Assembly: GCF_001307295.1 (NCBI RefSeq)
Contig: NZ_CP012700.1
Span: forward strand, 2,855,001 to 2,919,000
Reading direction: 5' to 3'
Source of the DNA: Sphingopyxis macrogoltabida
GTDB lineage: Bacteria; Pseudomonadota; Alphaproteobacteria; Sphingomonadales; Sphingomonadaceae
DNA length: 64,000 bases
The position numbers were made by a program, and so were the translations under genes. The notes under the pieces are model-generated. The model was not told the origin of the DNA and searched no databases. It saw only the letters and a program-made list of their open reading frames with translations. This document shows, piece by piece, positions 26,182 through 35,684 of this stretch (the stretch's first letter is position 1; each line of letters opens with the position of its first letter).

Positions 26182-26745
26182 ATGACGAACAACGAAAACG
26201 ACACGCCCGTCCAGGACGACGCGCTGACCCCCGAAAATGTCGCGGCCGAAGCCGATGCGACCGAGGCCGTCGCGGGCGAAAACGACGAAGTGGCAAAACT
26301 CGCCGAACAGGTCGCGGCGCTGCAGCAGGACCTGCTCTATGCCCGCGCCGAGACGCAGAATGTCACGCGCCGCAAGGACAAGGAAATCGCCGACGCGCAC
26401 GCCTATGCGTCGACGAAATTCGCGCGCGACATCCTCTCGGTCGCCGACAACCTTGGCCGCGCGCTCGCCGCGCTCAGCGAGGAACAGCGCGCCGACGAGG
26501 CGATCAAGCCGCTGATCACCGGGCTCGAAGCGACCGAGCGCGAGTTGCTGAGCGTCTTCGAACGCAACGGCATTACTCGCATCGCCGCGGTCGGCCTGCC
26601 GCTCGACCCCAACCAGCATCAGGCGATGCTCGAAATCCCGAGCGACAAGGCACCCGGCACGATCGTGCAGGAAATGCAGGCGGGCTATATGATGAAGGAC
26701 CGCCTGCTGCGCCCGGCGATGGTTGGGGTGGCGAAGGCGGGGTAA
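26182..26745 (+). CDS. grpE: Nucleotide exchange factor GrpE
   Basis: GrpE releases ADP from DnaK. The 187-residue protein has an acidic disordered N-terminus, a coiled coil (VAKLAEQVAALQQDLLYARAETQNVTRRKDKEI) and the C-terminal beta-wing domain (FERNGITRIAAVGLPLDPNQHQAMLEI, GYMMKDRLLRPAMVGVAKAG). It is translationally close to hrcA (4-bp gap), as in many alphaproteobacteria; dnaK and dnaJ are not here. Confidence 0.96.
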   Translation: MTNNENDTPVQDDALTPENVAAEADATEAVAGENDEVAKLAEQVAALQQDLLYARAETQNVTRRKDKEIADAHAYASTKFARDILSVADNLGRALAALSEEQRADEAIKPLITGLEATERELLSVFERNGITRIAAVGLPLDPNQHQAMLEIPSDKAPGTIVQEMQAGYMMKDRLLRPAMVGVAKAG

Positions 26746-26760
26746 TCCGCCCCTCGTGAG

Positions 26761-26838
26761 CCCCGGCGAAAGCCGGGGTCCATGACGACTTGATCAAACG
26801 TCGAATGTCAACGCCGTGGGCCCCGGCTTTCGCCGGGG
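26761..26838. repeat. Intergenic inverted repeat (CCCCGGCGAAAGCCGGGG)
   Basis: The 18-bp CCCCGGCGAAAGCCGGGG at 26761-26778 is itself a hairpin and its reverse complement lies at 26821-26838. It lies between convergent grpE and def and may terminate both. It belongs with 44386-44470 and the related 3883-3955. Confidence 0.8.
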
Positions 26839-26849
26839 TGCGTGTAACC

Positions 26850-27383
26850 TCAGGCCGCCTTGCGCATCTTCGCCAATTTCTTCAGCACCATATCGCGCTT
26901 CAGCCGCGACAGATGGTCGATGAAGAGGATGCCCTCCAGATGATCGTGCTCGTGCTGGATACACGTCGCCATCAGCCCGGTCATCCGTTCCTGATGATGA
27001 TTGCCGTCCTCGTCCTGCCAATCGACGGTGACCTCGGCGGGGCGCGTCACATCGGCATATTGCTCGGGCACCGACAGGCAGCCTTCCGAATAGACGCTAT
27101 GCTCCTCGCTCTCGTCCGAAAAGACGGGATTGATGAAGACGCGCGGAGTGCGGATGATCCGCTTGCCCTCTTCATCTTCGGGGTCGAGTTCCTGCAGGTC
27201 GATGACGAGGATACGCTTCGGCACCGCGACCTGGATCGCGGCGAGCCCGATGCCGGGGGCGTCGTACATCGTCTCGAACATGTCGGCGACCAGCGTCTTC
27301 AATTCGGCGTCGAACGTCTCGACCGGCTTCGAAATGACGCGCAGCCGCGGATCGGGGGTCTCTATGATGGGTAGAATGGCCAT
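26850..27383 (-). CDS. def: Peptide deformylase
   Basis: PDF removes the formyl group from nascent N-terminal Met. The 177-residue metalloenzyme has all three motifs: GIGLAAIQV (45-52), EGCLSVP with metal ligand C102, and HEHDHLEG with H144, E145 and H148. Length is typical. It is near fmt, which adds the formyl group, and recR; the recR/def/fmt/truA neighbourhood is conserved in this order of bacteria. Confidence 0.97.
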   Translation of the reverse strand: MAILPIIETPDPRLRVISKPVETFDAELKTLVADMFETMYDAPGIGLAAIQVAVPKRILVIDLQELDPEDEEGKRIIRTPRVFINPVFSDESEEHSVYSEGCLSVPEQYADVTRPAEVTVDWQDEDGNHHQERMTGLMATCIQHEHDHLEGILFIDHLSRLKRDMVLKKLAKMRKAA

Positions 27384-27414
27384 GGGTGCGAGGTATGATC
27401 GCAGGGGCGCGGGG

Positions 27415-27801
27415 TCAAGGGGCTGGTGGCGCCTCGCATTCGAGGATCAATTCGTCCGTCGGGATGACATAGCCACCAAACAAACAGTCTGGTTCCTGAC
27501 AACCGCCGGCAATCGCCCAGTCCTCATAGCGCTTCATTGACTTCCGGCCGGAAACCGCCTCCCCGTCCACTTTTTGCAACGTGAATTCAATCATCCGGCG
27601 GTCGAACATTCCCGTCTCATTCTCCGAAATCGCCTGCTTGCGCACATAGGCTCGCTGCCACAGGTCGAGATTTCCCACGCAATGGCTGGCGGCAAGCTTG
27701 CGTTCGAGCTTCGCAATTTCGGCATCGTCGGGCTGAAAGCCGTCAGTGGATGAACATGCGGAACAGGCGATAAACGCCGCTACGGCAAATTTACGCCTCA
27801 A
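27415..27801 (-). CDS. Small hypothetical lipoprotein
   Basis: A 128-residue protein. The start is inferred to be TTG at 27801 because GGAGGAAG precedes it at proper spacing and it gives a plausible export signal (RRKFAVAAFIACSACSS). The mature part has several Cys (HCVGN, GGCQEPDCLFGG, LECEAP), suggesting disulfides in the periplasm. No known family is recognised. It lies between recR and def on the same strand. An alternative upstream start would add about 33 residues overlapping recR. Confidence 0.55.
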   Translation of the reverse strand: MRRKFAVAAFIACSACSSTDGFQPDDAEIAKLERKLAASHCVGNLDLWQRAYVRKQAISENETGMFDRRMIEFTLQKVDGEAVSGRKSMKRYEDWAIAGGCQEPDCLFGGYVIPTDELILECEAPPAP

Positions 27802-27814
27802 CTCTTCCTCCCCG

Positions 27815-28411
27815 CTAGCCCACCGGCCTTCTTGCGCGCAGCGCCTGCGCCAGCGTCCCCTCGTCGAGATAATCCAGTTCACCGCCCACCGGCAGACCAT
27901 GCGCGAGTTGGGTCAGCCGGACCGGATAGCCCTCGAGCCGCTCGGCGAGATAATGGGCCGTGGTCTGTCCCTCCAGCGTCGCGTTCATCGCCAGCACGAC
28001 CTCGTCGATGCCGCCCGCGGCGACGCGCGCGACGAGGGTATCGATGCTGAGGTCCTGCGGGCGCACGCCTTCCAGCGCCGACAGGCGGCCGCCAAGGACA
28101 TGATATTTACCGGGGAACAGCCGCGACTTGTCGAGCGCCCAGAGGTCGGACACCTCCTCGACGACGCATAGCGACCGCGCATCGCGGCGCGGGTCGGCGC
28201 AGATCGCGCACGGGTCCTGCGTGTCGACATTGCCGCAGATGCCGCAGGTCACCAGCCGTTCGGACACAGTCTGGAGCGCCGCGAGCAAGGGCGCGAAGCT
28301 GCTTTCGCGCTTCTTCATCAGATGCAGCACCGCGCGGCGCGCCGACCGGGGGCCTAGGCCCGGGAGACGGGCGAGTTGCTGGACGAGCGCTTCGATTTCG
28401 GTGGAGGCCAT
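27815..28411 (-). CDS. recR: Recombination mediator RecR
   Basis: RecR works with RecO and RecF to load RecA on gapped DNA. The 198-residue protein has the N-terminal helix-hairpin-helix ([20 protein letters not shown]), the C4 zinc finger ([16 protein letters not shown]), the Toprim domain ([34 protein letters not shown]) and a C-terminal Walker-B-like region ([22 protein letters not shown]). The ATG at 28411 (MASTEIEAL) is the family start. Confidence 0.96.
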   Translation of the reverse strand: MASTEIEALVQQLARLPGLGPRSARRAVLHLMKKRESSFAPLLAALQTVSERLVTCGICGNVDTQDPCAICADPRRDARSLCVVEEVSDLWALDKSRLFPGKYHVLGGRLSALEGVRPQDLSIDTLVARVAAGGIDEVVLAMNATLEGQTTAHYLAERLEGYPVRLTQLAHGLPVGGELDYLDEGTLAQALRARRPVG

Positions 28412-28457
28412 GGGGTTGTGGTAGTGGGTGTGCAATCGGTGCACAATATCCCTCCCT

Positions 28458-28530
28458 CGTCACCCCGGACTTGATCCGGGGTCTATCCAACGGCCGCGAT
28501 GATGGATGCCGGATCAAGTCCGGCATGACG
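28458..28530. repeat. Intergenic inverted repeat (GGACTTGATCCGGGG family)
   Basis: CGTCACCCCGGACTTGATCC on the left and GGATCAAGTCCGGCATGACG on the right. It lies in the divergent gap between recR and fmt, so any promoters for these genes must lie close to or inside it. Confidence 0.8.
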
Positions 28531-28585
28531 AAGAGTGGTGCGTTAACCTTGCACGTCGCCGCATCCTCCGCCAAAGCGCCTGCCC

Positions 28586-29506
28586 ATGCGCATCGCCTTC
28601 ATGGGAACGCCGCCCTTTGCGGTGCCGACGCTCGCCGCGCTCCACGCGGCGGGGCACGATATCGTCGCGGTCTACACCCAGCCGCCGCGCCCCGCGCAGC
28701 GCGGCAAGAAATTGCAGAAGAGCCCGGTGCAGGTCTGGGCCGAGGAACATGGCCTGCCCGTCCGCACGCCGCGGAGCCTGAAGGACGAGACGGCACAGGC
28801 CGAATTCGCCGCGCTCGACCTCGATGTCGCGGTGGTCGCCGCCTATGGCCTGATCCTGCCGCAGGCGGTGCTCGCTGCCCCGCGCGAGGGGTGCCTGAAC
28901 GTCCATGGCTCGATCCTGCCGCGCTGGCGCGGCGCGGCGCCGGTGCAGCGCGCGATTCTGTCGGGCGATAGCGCCACGGGCGTGACGATCATGCAGATGG
29001 ACATCGGGCTCGACACCGGCGCGATGCGGCTGATCGAGACGACGCCGGTCGCGGGCAAGACCGCCGGAGAACTGACCGGCGAACTCGCCGAGATGGGCGC
29101 GCTGATGATGCGCCGCGTGCTGAGCGACCTGCATGCCTTCATCCCCGAACCGCAGCCCGAGGACGGGGTCACCTATGCGGCCAAGATCGACAAGAGCGAG
29201 GCGCGGCTCGATTTCCTGGTGAGCGCGGTGCAGGCCGAACGGCAAATTCGCGCCTTCAACCCGGTGCCCGGCGCCTTTTTCGAGCTGGAGGGCGAGCGGT
29301 ACAAGATCCTCGCGGCGGAGGTCGTGCATCCGTCGGAAGCCGTGGCGGGCGCCGTCCCCGGCGTGACCACGGACGACAATCTGACCATCGCCTGCAACCC
29401 CGGCGCGATCCGCGCGACACGCGTCCAGCGTGCCGGCAAGCCCGCGATGGACACCGCCGAACTGCTGCGCGGCCGCGCGATTGCCAAGGGCGCGCGGCTA
29501 ACCTGA
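28586..29506 (+). CDS. fmt: Methionyl-tRNA formyltransferase
   Basis: Fmt formylates Met-tRNAfMet with 10-formyl-THF. The 306-residue protein has [19 protein letters not shown], the loop [16 protein letters not shown], the catalytic segment [22 protein letters not shown] (Asn, His) with [22 protein letters not shown], and the C-terminal OB-like tRNA domain ([19 protein letters not shown]). It is divergent from recR and followed by truA on the same strand. Confidence 0.97.
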   Translation: MRIAFMGTPPFAVPTLAALHAAGHDIVAVYTQPPRPAQRGKKLQKSPVQVWAEEHGLPVRTPRSLKDETAQAEFAALDLDVAVVAAYGLILPQAVLAAPREGCLNVHGSILPRWRGAAPVQRAILSGDSATGVTIMQMDIGLDTGAMRLIETTPVAGKTAGELTGELAEMGALMMRRVLSDLHAFIPEPQPEDGVTYAAKIDKSEARLDFLVSAVQAERQIRAFNPVPGAFFELEGERYKILAAEVVHPSEAVAGAVPGVTTDDNLTIACNPGAIRATRVQRAGKPAMDTAELLRGRAIAKGARLT

Positions 29507-29508
29507 TC

Positions 29509-29590
29509 CCGTTCGCATCGAGCGAAGTCGAGATGCCCATCGGCGTCGAGCAAGGTCGCGGGGTGTCTCGACTTCGCTCGACACGAACGG
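29509..29590. repeat. Intergenic inverted repeat (TCGAGCGAAGTCGAGA family)
   Basis: CCGTTCGCATCGAGCGAAGT mirrors ACTTCGCTCGACACGAACGG around a roughly 35-nt centre. It shares this core with 13584-13734, 32207-32357 and 35685-35766. It fills the fmt-truA gap and starts 2 bp after the fmt stop. Confidence 0.85.
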
Positions 29591-29603
29591 CTAATGGGCG
29601 GCA

Positions 29604-30344
29604 ATGACAAGATTTGCCCTCACGATCGAATTCGACGGCCGCCCCTTCATGGGCTGGCAGCGGCAGAGCCACGGGCCGAGCGTCCAGCAGGCGCTGGAAG
29701 AGGCGGTCACGCGCATCACCGGCGAAGCGGCCGCAGTCCACGGCGCGGGCCGCACCGACGCCGGGGTCCATGCGATCGCGATGCGCGCGCATGTCGATAT
29801 CGAAAAGCCGATCCAGCCGTTCCGGTTGATGGAGGCGCTCAACGCGCAGCTTCGCCCGGCTCCCGTCGCGGTGCTCGCCTGCGCCGAGGTGGCGGGCGAC
29901 TGGCACGCGCGCTTTTCGTGCATCGGGCGCGCCTATGAATATCGCATCGTCAACCGCCGTGCGCCGCTGACCTGGGACAAGGGGCTGTCGTGGCAGTTCG
30001 CCAGGCCGCTCGACGCCGAAGCGATGCACGGCGCCGCGCAGGCGCTGGTCGGGCGGCATGACTTCACGACCTTTCGCTCGGTGCATTGCCAGGCCGACAG
30101 CCCGGTCAAGACGCTCGACAGGATCAGCGTCAGCCGCCACGGCGACGAGATCATCATCGAAACCGCGGCGCGGAGCTTCCTTCACCATCAGGTGCGCTCG
30201 ATGGTCGGCTGCCTCAGCATGGTCGGCGAAGGAAAATGGTCGGCGCGCGATCTCAAAGCCGCGCTCGAGGCCGCCGACCGCAGCGCGCTGGGGCTGAACG
30301 CGCCGCCCGACGGGCTCTATTTCGTCGAGGCGAAATATCCCTGA
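29604..30344 (+). CDS. truA: tRNA pseudouridine(38-40) synthase TruA
   Basis: TruA makes pseudouridine at positions 38-40 of many tRNA anticodon arms. The 246-residue protein has [13 protein letters not shown] at the start, the catalytic Asp in [43 protein letters not shown] and [15 protein letters not shown]. Length is normal. It follows fmt on the plus strand across a repeat. Confidence 0.97.
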   Translation: MTRFALTIEFDGRPFMGWQRQSHGPSVQQALEEAVTRITGEAAAVHGAGRTDAGVHAIAMRAHVDIEKPIQPFRLMEALNAQLRPAPVAVLACAEVAGDWHARFSCIGRAYEYRIVNRRAPLTWDKGLSWQFARPLDAEAMHGAAQALVGRHDFTTFRSVHCQADSPVKTLDRISVSRHGDEIIIETAARSFLHHQVRSMVGCLSMVGEGKWSARDLKAALEAADRSALGLNAPPDGLYFVEAKYP

Positions 30345-30362
30345 ACGCCGTACTTCATACTT

Positions 30363-30459
30363 CGTCACCCTCGAACGAGACACGTGGCTCGTTCGACTTG
30401 ATCCGGGGTCCAGGACTTCCGACGCAGCGATGGATGCCGGATCAAGTCCGGCATGACGA
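30363..30459. repeat. Intergenic inverted repeat interrupted by a nested palindrome
   Basis: This is a member of the GGACTTGATCCGGGG family, but its left arm is split. After CGTCACCC a near-perfect palindrome TCGAACGAG..CTCGTTCGA (30371-30396) is inserted, then GACTTGATCCGGGG resumes. The right arm (GGATCAAGTCCGGCATGACG) is normal. It suggests that one repeat was inserted into, or recombined with, another. It lies between convergent truA and carD. Confidence 0.75.
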
Positions 30460-30474
30460 AGGGAATGCGCAAAC

Positions 30475-30504
30475 AAAAAAGGGCGGCCCTTGCGGGACCG
30501 CCCT
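30475..30504 (-). terminator. Rho-independent terminator of carD
   Basis: GGGCGGCCC pairs with GGG-A-CCGCCC over a TTGC loop. Read on the minus strand it is followed by six T. It lies 30 bp past the carD stop. Confidence 0.88.
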
Positions 30505-30531
30505 CTCTTTCCCCTTTTTGGAAAGCCTGCG

Positions 30532-31062
30532 TCAGAGCGCCTTTTCGGCGTAATAAAGCGGCGCATGTTCGTTGAGGATCTGGAGGATCTTCGCCTGCGC
30601 CGTCTTTTCGTCGCTTTCCTCCATCGCGCCGAGTTCGCGCGCGAGGCGGCTCGACGCCGCTTCGAAGATCTGGCGCTCCGAATAGCTCTGTTCGGGCTGG
30701 TCGTCGGCGCGGAACAGGTCGCGGGTCACTTCGGCAATCGACACGAGGTCGCCCGAGTTGATCTTCGCTTCATATTCCTGCGCGCGGCGCGACCACATAG
30801 TGCGCTTGACCTTCGGCTTGGTTGTCAGCACCTGCAGCGCTTCCTTCAGCGTCTTGTCCGACGACAGCTTGCGCATCCCGACGCCTTCCGCCTTGTTCGT
30901 CGGCACGCGAAGCGTCATCTTTTCCTTTTCGAAGCGGAGGACATAAAGTTCAAGCTGCATTCCCGCGATTTCGGACTTTTGCAGCTCGATGACGCGCCCC
31001 ACGCCATGTTTGGGATAAACGACATAATCACCGACTTCGAACAAAAGCGTGTTCGCCGACAT
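30532..31062 (-). CDS. carD: CarD family transcriptional regulator
   Basis: CarD-like proteins bind RNA polymerase beta subunit and stabilise open complexes, often at rRNA promoters. The 176-residue protein has the N-terminal Tudor-like RNAP-interaction domain (FEVGDYVVYPKHGVGRVIELQKSEIAGMQLELYVLRF) and a helical C-terminal DNA-binding domain with the conserved WSRRAQEYEAKINSGDL. AAAGGAA precedes the chosen ATG (MSANTLL). Confidence 0.93.
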   Translation of the reverse strand: MSANTLLFEVGDYVVYPKHGVGRVIELQKSEIAGMQLELYVLRFEKEKMTLRVPTNKAEGVGMRKLSSDKTLKEALQVLTTKPKVKRTMWSRRAQEYEAKINSGDLVSIAEVTRDLFRADDQPEQSYSERQIFEAASSRLARELGAMEESDEKTAQAKILQILNEHAPLYYAEKAL

Positions 31063-31252
31063 GCAAATTCCTTTCTGCTGCCTTGACCGCGGCTGGAAAC
31101 TGCGACAACACCGGTGCATCCCGCCCTCCGGTTTGAGGGCGATCAGCAATTCGGGCGGCGCTAGCCAGTCAGAGTGGCAAGGGATATGGCTCCATAGGAA
31201 CGCCGAATGTGCCCCAGCCCAAGTGGCGGGAAGAGGCAGAATGTCGGCGTGT

Positions 31253-31269
31253 TGTTATTAATTATAACA
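31253..31269. promoter_or_regulatory. AT-rich perfect inverted repeat TGTTAT-N5-ATAACA
   Basis: Six-base arms are separated by TAATT in an unusually AT-rich patch of the 314-bp gap between divergent carD and an SDR gene. It looks like an operator for a dimeric regulator, or part of a promoter. No bound protein can be assigned. The rest of the gap shows no gene. Confidence 0.4.
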
Positions 31270-31376
31270 GATTCGCAACAAAATTGCCACCCCTGCGCGG
31301 AAATGCGTCGGGGCGATGGGTTGACGCCCGTTCCCACCCGTTTCAGGTTGAAACGAAACAGAGATAGGGAGCCGTC

Positions 31377-32195
31377 ATGAAAGATCAAATCTGGTGGATT
31401 ACCGGGGCTTCGTCGGGAATCGGCGCGGCGCTGGCGCGCGCGCTGGCGGCGCGCGGCGCCAAGCTGATCCTGTCGGGGCGCAATGTCGCCGCGCTCGAGG
31501 CGGTGGCGAAGGATTGCGGCGCCGGGACGATGATCCTGCCGTTCGAGGCAACCGACTATGCCGCGATTCCCGCGCTTGCCGAGCAGGCGTGGAACTGGTG
31601 CGGACGCATCGACGGGCTGGTCAACAATGCCGGCATTTCACAGCGCAGCCTGGCGATCGAAACCGATTTCCCGGTCTATGAACGGATCGTCGCGGTCGAC
31701 CTGCTCGCACCGATCGCGCTGACGCAGGCGCTGCTGCCGCGGATGGTCGGCGCCGGCGGCGGGCAAATCGTCGCGATATCGAGTGTCGCGGGAATCGCGG
31801 GTGTGCCGCTGCGCAGCGCCTATTGCGCCGCGAAGCACGGGCTGATCGGCTATCACGACAGCGTGCGGGCGGAGAATGAGCACCTCGGACTGAAGGTCCT
31901 CGTCGTCGCGCCGGGATCGGTCGCGACCAACGTCAGCCGCAATGCGCTGAACGCCGACGGCAGCGTGCGCGGGGAAAGCGACGCCGTGATCGACAACGGC
32001 CTGTCGCCCGATTTCGCGGCGAAGCAGATCCTCGATGCCGTCGCGGCAGGCACACGCGAGCTGGTGGTCGCCGAAGGCGCCGAAGCCGCAACCGCCGCGC
32101 TGCGGCGCAGCGACCCCGACGCGCTGTTCGACCGGATGAGCGCGATGGTGCAGGCGGGCTATGCGCAGCAGATGAAGGCGACATCGGCGTCGTGA
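31377..32195 (+). CDS. SDR family oxidoreductase
   Basis: The 272-residue classical short-chain dehydrogenase has the cofactor motif TGASSGIG (residues 9-16), LVNNAG, the catalytic Ser in AISSVAG and the Y-x3-K of YCAAKHG, followed by VVAPGSVATN. The layout resembles the DHRS7-type NAD(P)-dependent group. AGGGAG precedes the ATG. It is divergent from carD and followed by a repeat and a bidirectional terminator. The substrate is unknown. Confidence 0.88.
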   Translation: MKDQIWWITGASSGIGAALARALAARGAKLILSGRNVAALEAVAKDCGAGTMILPFEATDYAAIPALAEQAWNWCGRIDGLVNNAGISQRSLAIETDFPVYERIVAVDLLAPIALTQALLPRMVGAGGGQIVAISSVAGIAGVPLRSAYCAAKHGLIGYHDSVRAENEHLGLKVLVVAPGSVATNVSRNALNADGSVRGESDAVIDNGLSPDFAAKQILDAVAAGTRELVVAEGAEAATAALRRSDPDALFDRMSAMVQAGYAQQMKATSAS

Positions 32196-32206
32196 AGGAC
32201 GGCCTG

Positions 32207-32357
32207 CGGCTGGTTTTTGCCGTTTGGGCCAACCTTACCCGTTCGCATCGAGCGAAGTCGAGATGCCCCTCAGGCTGGGCGTAAGGCCGACGGGTGTCTC
32301 GACTTCGCTCGACACGAACGGAAATAGAGGACGGTCAGGAATCCACCCCAAAGCCGA
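32207..32357. repeat. 151-bp dispersed repeat, copy 2
   Basis: Four mismatches in 151 bases separate it from 13584-13734, in the same orientation. The high identity of non-coding DNA implies a recent copying event or gene conversion. It starts 11 bp after the SDR stop and ends just before the hppA terminator. Confidence 0.9.
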
Positions 32358-32361
32358 AAAG

Positions 32362-32396
32362 AAAAAGCCCCGCCGGATCGCTCCGGCGGGGCTTTT
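32362..32396. terminator. Bidirectional terminator between SDR and hppA
   Basis: A perfect 15-bp stem (AAAAGCCCCGCCGGA / TCCGGCGGGGCTTTT) with a TCGC loop. It carries T-runs on both strands and lies between convergent genes, 25 bp past the hppA stop. Confidence 0.93.
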
Positions 32397-32420
32397 CTTT
32401 GCCCGCGAAGGCCGCGCGGC

Positions 32421-34538
32421 TTATGCCGCGCCGTGCGCCAGTGCCGCGAGGAGCAGGATCGCCACGATGTTGGTGATCTTGATCATCGGGTTGACCGCCG
32501 GGCCCGCGGTGTCCTTGTACGGATCGCCGACGGTGTCGCCGGTGACCGCGGCCTTATGGGCCTCGCTGCCCTTGCCGCCGTGGTTGCCGTCTTCGATATA
32601 TTTCTTCGCATTGTCCCACGCGCCGCCGCCCGAGGTCATCGAGATGGCAACGAACAGCCCGCCGACGATCACGCCGAGCAGCAGCGCGCCGAGCGCTTCG
32701 AGCGCCGCAGCCGGACCGGCAACCGCGCGGATCACGAAATAGACGACGATCGGCGCGAGCACCGGGAGCAGCGACGGAACGATCATTTCCTTGATCGCCG
32801 CCTTGGTGACGAGGTCGACGGTGCGGGCGTAGTCGGGGCGGCTGGTGCCGTCCATGATGCCCTTGTTGTTCGCGAACTGGTCGCGAACGTCCTTCACCAC
32901 GTCGCCCGCCGCACGGCCGACCGCGGTCATGCCCATCGCACCGAAGAGGTACGGCAGGAGCGCGCCGAGCAGCAGCCCGACGATGACATAGGGCGACGAC
33001 AGCGAGAAGGTCAGCGGCGCGTCGATGCCGAGCTTCGCCGAATATTCGGCGATGTCGGCGGTGTAGGTGCCAAACAGCACCAGCGCCGCGAGGCCCGCCG
33101 AACCGATGGCGTAACCCTTGGTCACCGCCTTGGTCGTGTTGCCCACTGCGTCGAGCAGGTCGGTCTTTTCACGAACCGAATCGTCGAGGCCCGCCATTTC
33201 GGCGATGCCGCCGGCGTTGTCGGTGACCGGGCCATAGGCGTCGAGCGCGACGACCATACCGGCAAGCGCGAGCATCGCGGTGGCCGCGAAGGCGATGCCG
33301 ATGATGCCGGCGGTCTGATAGGCGACGATGATGCCGACGCAGATGACGAGTGTCGGCAGCGCGGTCGATTCAAGGCTGATGGCAAGGCCCTGGATCACAT
33401 TGGTGCCGTGGCCCGTTTCCGATGCCTTGGCGATGCTGCGCACCGGACGATAGTTGGTGCCGGTGTAATATTCGGTGATCCAGATGATCAGCCCGGTGAT
33501 GACGAGCCCGAGCAGCGAGCAATAGAAAAGGTCGCTGCCGTTGAATTCGGTGCCCGTGATGTTGGTGCTCATGTCGCCGCCGAGCGCATAGCTGGTCGAG
33601 AACCAGATCGCCGGGATCGACAGGACGGCGGTGACGAGGAAGCCCTTGTACATCGCGCCCATGACGTTGGTCCCGCTGCCGAGACGGACGAAATAGGTCC
33701 CGATGATCGAGGTGATGATGCACACGCCGCCCATCAGCAGCGGCAGCGTCATCAGCGGGACGAGCATGTCGCCGGCCCCCTTCAGCAGCAGCGCGATCAG
33801 CACCATGGTGGCGCCGACGGTCACGACATAGGTTTCGAAAAGATCGGCCGCCATGCCGGCGCAGTCGCCGACATTGTCGCCGACGTTATCGGCGATCACC
33901 GCCGGGTTGCGCGGATCATCCTCGGGAATTCCGGCCTCGACCTTGCCGACGAGGTCGGCGCCGACGTCGGCGGCCTTGGTGAAAATGCCGCCGCCGAGGC
34001 GCGCGAAGATCGAGATGAGCGAAGCGCCGAACGCCAGCGCGACGAGCGCGTCGACGACGGTGCGATCCTCACCGCCGACGGTGTAGCCGCCGGGACCGAC
34101 GAGGTACCAGAAGAAGACCGAGATCGCGAGGAGCGCGAGGCCCGCCACGAGCATGCCGGTGATCGCGCCGGCGCGGAACGCCATGGTCAGGCCCGCCTGC
34201 AGGCCCGTCTGCGCCGCGGCCGCGGTGCGGACGTTCGCCTTCACCGAGATGTTCATGCCGACGAAGCCGGCAACCCCCGACAGGACGGCACCGATGACGA
34301 AGCCGGTCGCCGAGATCGGGCCGAGGAAGACCCCGACCAGCACGGCGACGACGACGCCGACGATGGCGATGGTACGATATTGGCGGCCCAGATAGGCCTT
34401 GGCGCCTTCCTGGATGGCGCCGGCGATTTCCTGCATCTTTTCATTCCCCGCCGATGCGCTGAGCACCTGCCGCGAGGTAATGAATCCATAGAGCACGGCC
34501 AAAAGGCCGCACGCTATCGCGATCAAAACCGGATTCAT
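32421..34538 (-). CDS. hppA: Membrane-bound proton-translocating pyrophosphatase
   Basis: The H+-PPase couples pyrophosphate hydrolysis to proton export. The 705-residue protein has about 16 membrane helices and the substrate motifs [34 protein letters not shown] and the C-terminal [18 protein letters not shown]. In the GNTT(A/K) motif it has Lys ([12 protein letters not shown]), the residue that marks K+-independent enzymes, so a K+-independent proton pump is expected. The ATG at 34538 (MNPVLIA) has AAGGAA upstream. It may use pyrophosphate from biosynthetic reactions. Confidence 0.96.
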   Translation of the reverse strand: MNPVLIAIACGLLAVLYGFITSRQVLSASAGNEKMQEIAGAIQEGAKAYLGRQYRTIAIVGVVVAVLVGVFLGPISATGFVIGAVLSGVAGFVGMNISVKANVRTAAAAQTGLQAGLTMAFRAGAITGMLVAGLALLAISVFFWYLVGPGGYTVGGEDRTVVDALVALAFGASLISIFARLGGGIFTKAADVGADLVGKVEAGIPEDDPRNPAVIADNVGDNVGDCAGMAADLFETYVVTVGATMVLIALLLKGAGDMLVPLMTLPLLMGGVCIITSIIGTYFVRLGSGTNVMGAMYKGFLVTAVLSIPAIWFSTSYALGGDMSTNITGTEFNGSDLFYCSLLGLVITGLIIWITEYYTGTNYRPVRSIAKASETGHGTNVIQGLAISLESTALPTLVICVGIIVAYQTAGIIGIAFAATAMLALAGMVVALDAYGPVTDNAGGIAEMAGLDDSVREKTDLLDAVGNTTKAVTKGYAIGSAGLAALVLFGTYTADIAEYSAKLGIDAPLTFSLSSPYVIVGLLLGALLPYLFGAMGMTAVGRAAGDVVKDVRDQFANNKGIMDGTSRPDYARTVDLVTKAAIKEMIVPSLLPVLAPIVVYFVIRAVAGPAAALEALGALLLGVIVGGLFVAISMTSGGGAWDNAKKYIEDGNHGGKGSEAHKAAVTGDTVGDPYKDTAGPAVNPMIKITNIVAILLLAALAHGAA

Positions 34539-34721
34539 GCGTGACTGTTCCTTCCCCATGAGAAGGGCGACGCAGAAGTTAGCAGTCGAGCACGTCCGAC
34601 GTATTGTTGCCGGTTCGCTCTCTCCCCTGATGCGACCGCCCCAAATTTGGACGCCGAGTTATGGGAAGAAAGAATGCGACACGCAACCCCGGTTATTCGG
34701 CAATTTTCCGAGGTTTCGCGC

Positions 34722-35651
34722 TCAGTGCATGAAACCGAGACGCTCGGGCAGCGCGATCCGCTGCGCGCGGTCGATCAGGATGATTCCCTCGCCCACCCCA
34801 GCATGACCGATCGGCGTCGCGGCAACGTCGAGCGCCGCGGCGATCTCGCGAATGCTCGCTGCCGCGGCCGGGTCGGCAGCAAAGAGAAGCTGATAATCGT
34901 CGCCCGCGGTCGCCGCAGCGAGCCGCGTGTCGAGCACGTCGGGCCGCACCGCGAGCAGCGCCGCCGACAGCGGCAGCGATTCGAGTCTCAGGGTGAGCTG
35001 GCACTCGCTCGCCGCCGCCATGCGTTCGGCATCGATCAGCAGGCCGTCGGACACGTCCATCATCGCATGGACATGGGGCACGACCGCCTGACCGAAGGTC
35101 AGTTGCGGCTGCGGGCGGCGATAGGCGGCAAGACAGGTCTCGTTCGGTTCGACCTGCCCCAGCCGCATCGCGAGGCCGAGCCCGGCGTTGCCGATCGTCC
35201 CCGTCACCCAGAGCTGGTCGCCCGGCCGCATCCCGGCGCGCGACGGCGCGCCGCCCGCGGGCGCGCGGCCGATCGCGGTGAGGCCGAAGCTGCGCGGTGC
35301 TCCGGCGGGGGCCCGCACCGTGTCGCCGCCGATCAGGATGATCCCGAAACGGCGCATGACGCTGTCGAGTCCCTCGACAAAAGCCGCATCCCACGCGTCG
35401 TCGCCGAGGCTGTAGCCGATGAGCACGCCGATCGGCGCCGCGCCCTTCGCGGCGAGATCGGAGAGGTTCACCGCGACCAGTTTCCATGCGACGTCCTGCG
35501 GCGTGTCGTCGGGAAGAAAGTGGATACCCTCGACGATCATGTCGTGGGTGAGGACCAGCCCCTCCCACTCCGCCGCATCGTCGGCGAGCCCACGCGCGGC
35601 CGGGTCGGTCGCGATGGCGCGCAGGCGGGCGATGAAATCGGCTTCGCTCAT
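34722..35651 (-). CDS. thiL: Thiamine-monophosphate kinase
   Basis: ThiL phosphorylates thiamine monophosphate to thiamine diphosphate. The 309-residue protein has the PurM-like pattern: DDAAEWEG, THDMIVEGIHFLPDDTP, VNLSDLAAKGAAPIG, IGGDTVRAPAG, VTGTIGNAGLGL, MMDVSDGLLIDAERM and AGDDYQLLF. Length is normal. It follows nusB on the same strand, the common nusB-thiL pair, with an inverted repeat in the 120-bp gap. Confidence 0.95.
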   Translation of the reverse strand: MSEADFIARLRAIATDPAARGLADDAAEWEGLVLTHDMIVEGIHFLPDDTPQDVAWKLVAVNLSDLAAKGAAPIGVLIGYSLGDDAWDAAFVEGLDSVMRRFGIILIGGDTVRAPAGAPRSFGLTAIGRAPAGGAPSRAGMRPGDQLWVTGTIGNAGLGLAMRLGQVEPNETCLAAYRRPQPQLTFGQAVVPHVHAMMDVSDGLLIDAERMAAASECQLTLRLESLPLSAALLAVRPDVLDTRLAAATAGDDYQLLFAADPAAAASIREIAAALDVAATPIGHAGVGEGIILIDRAQRIALPERLGFMH

Positions 35652-35684
35652 ATCACCCTCTCGTTTCGATGCGGGTCTATCTGT

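Noticed and set aside
32433..34544. 703-residue plus-strand frame opposite hppA
   Set aside because: Asp/Arg/His-rich composition is typical of antisense reading of a membrane protein gene; hppA on the other strand is complete.
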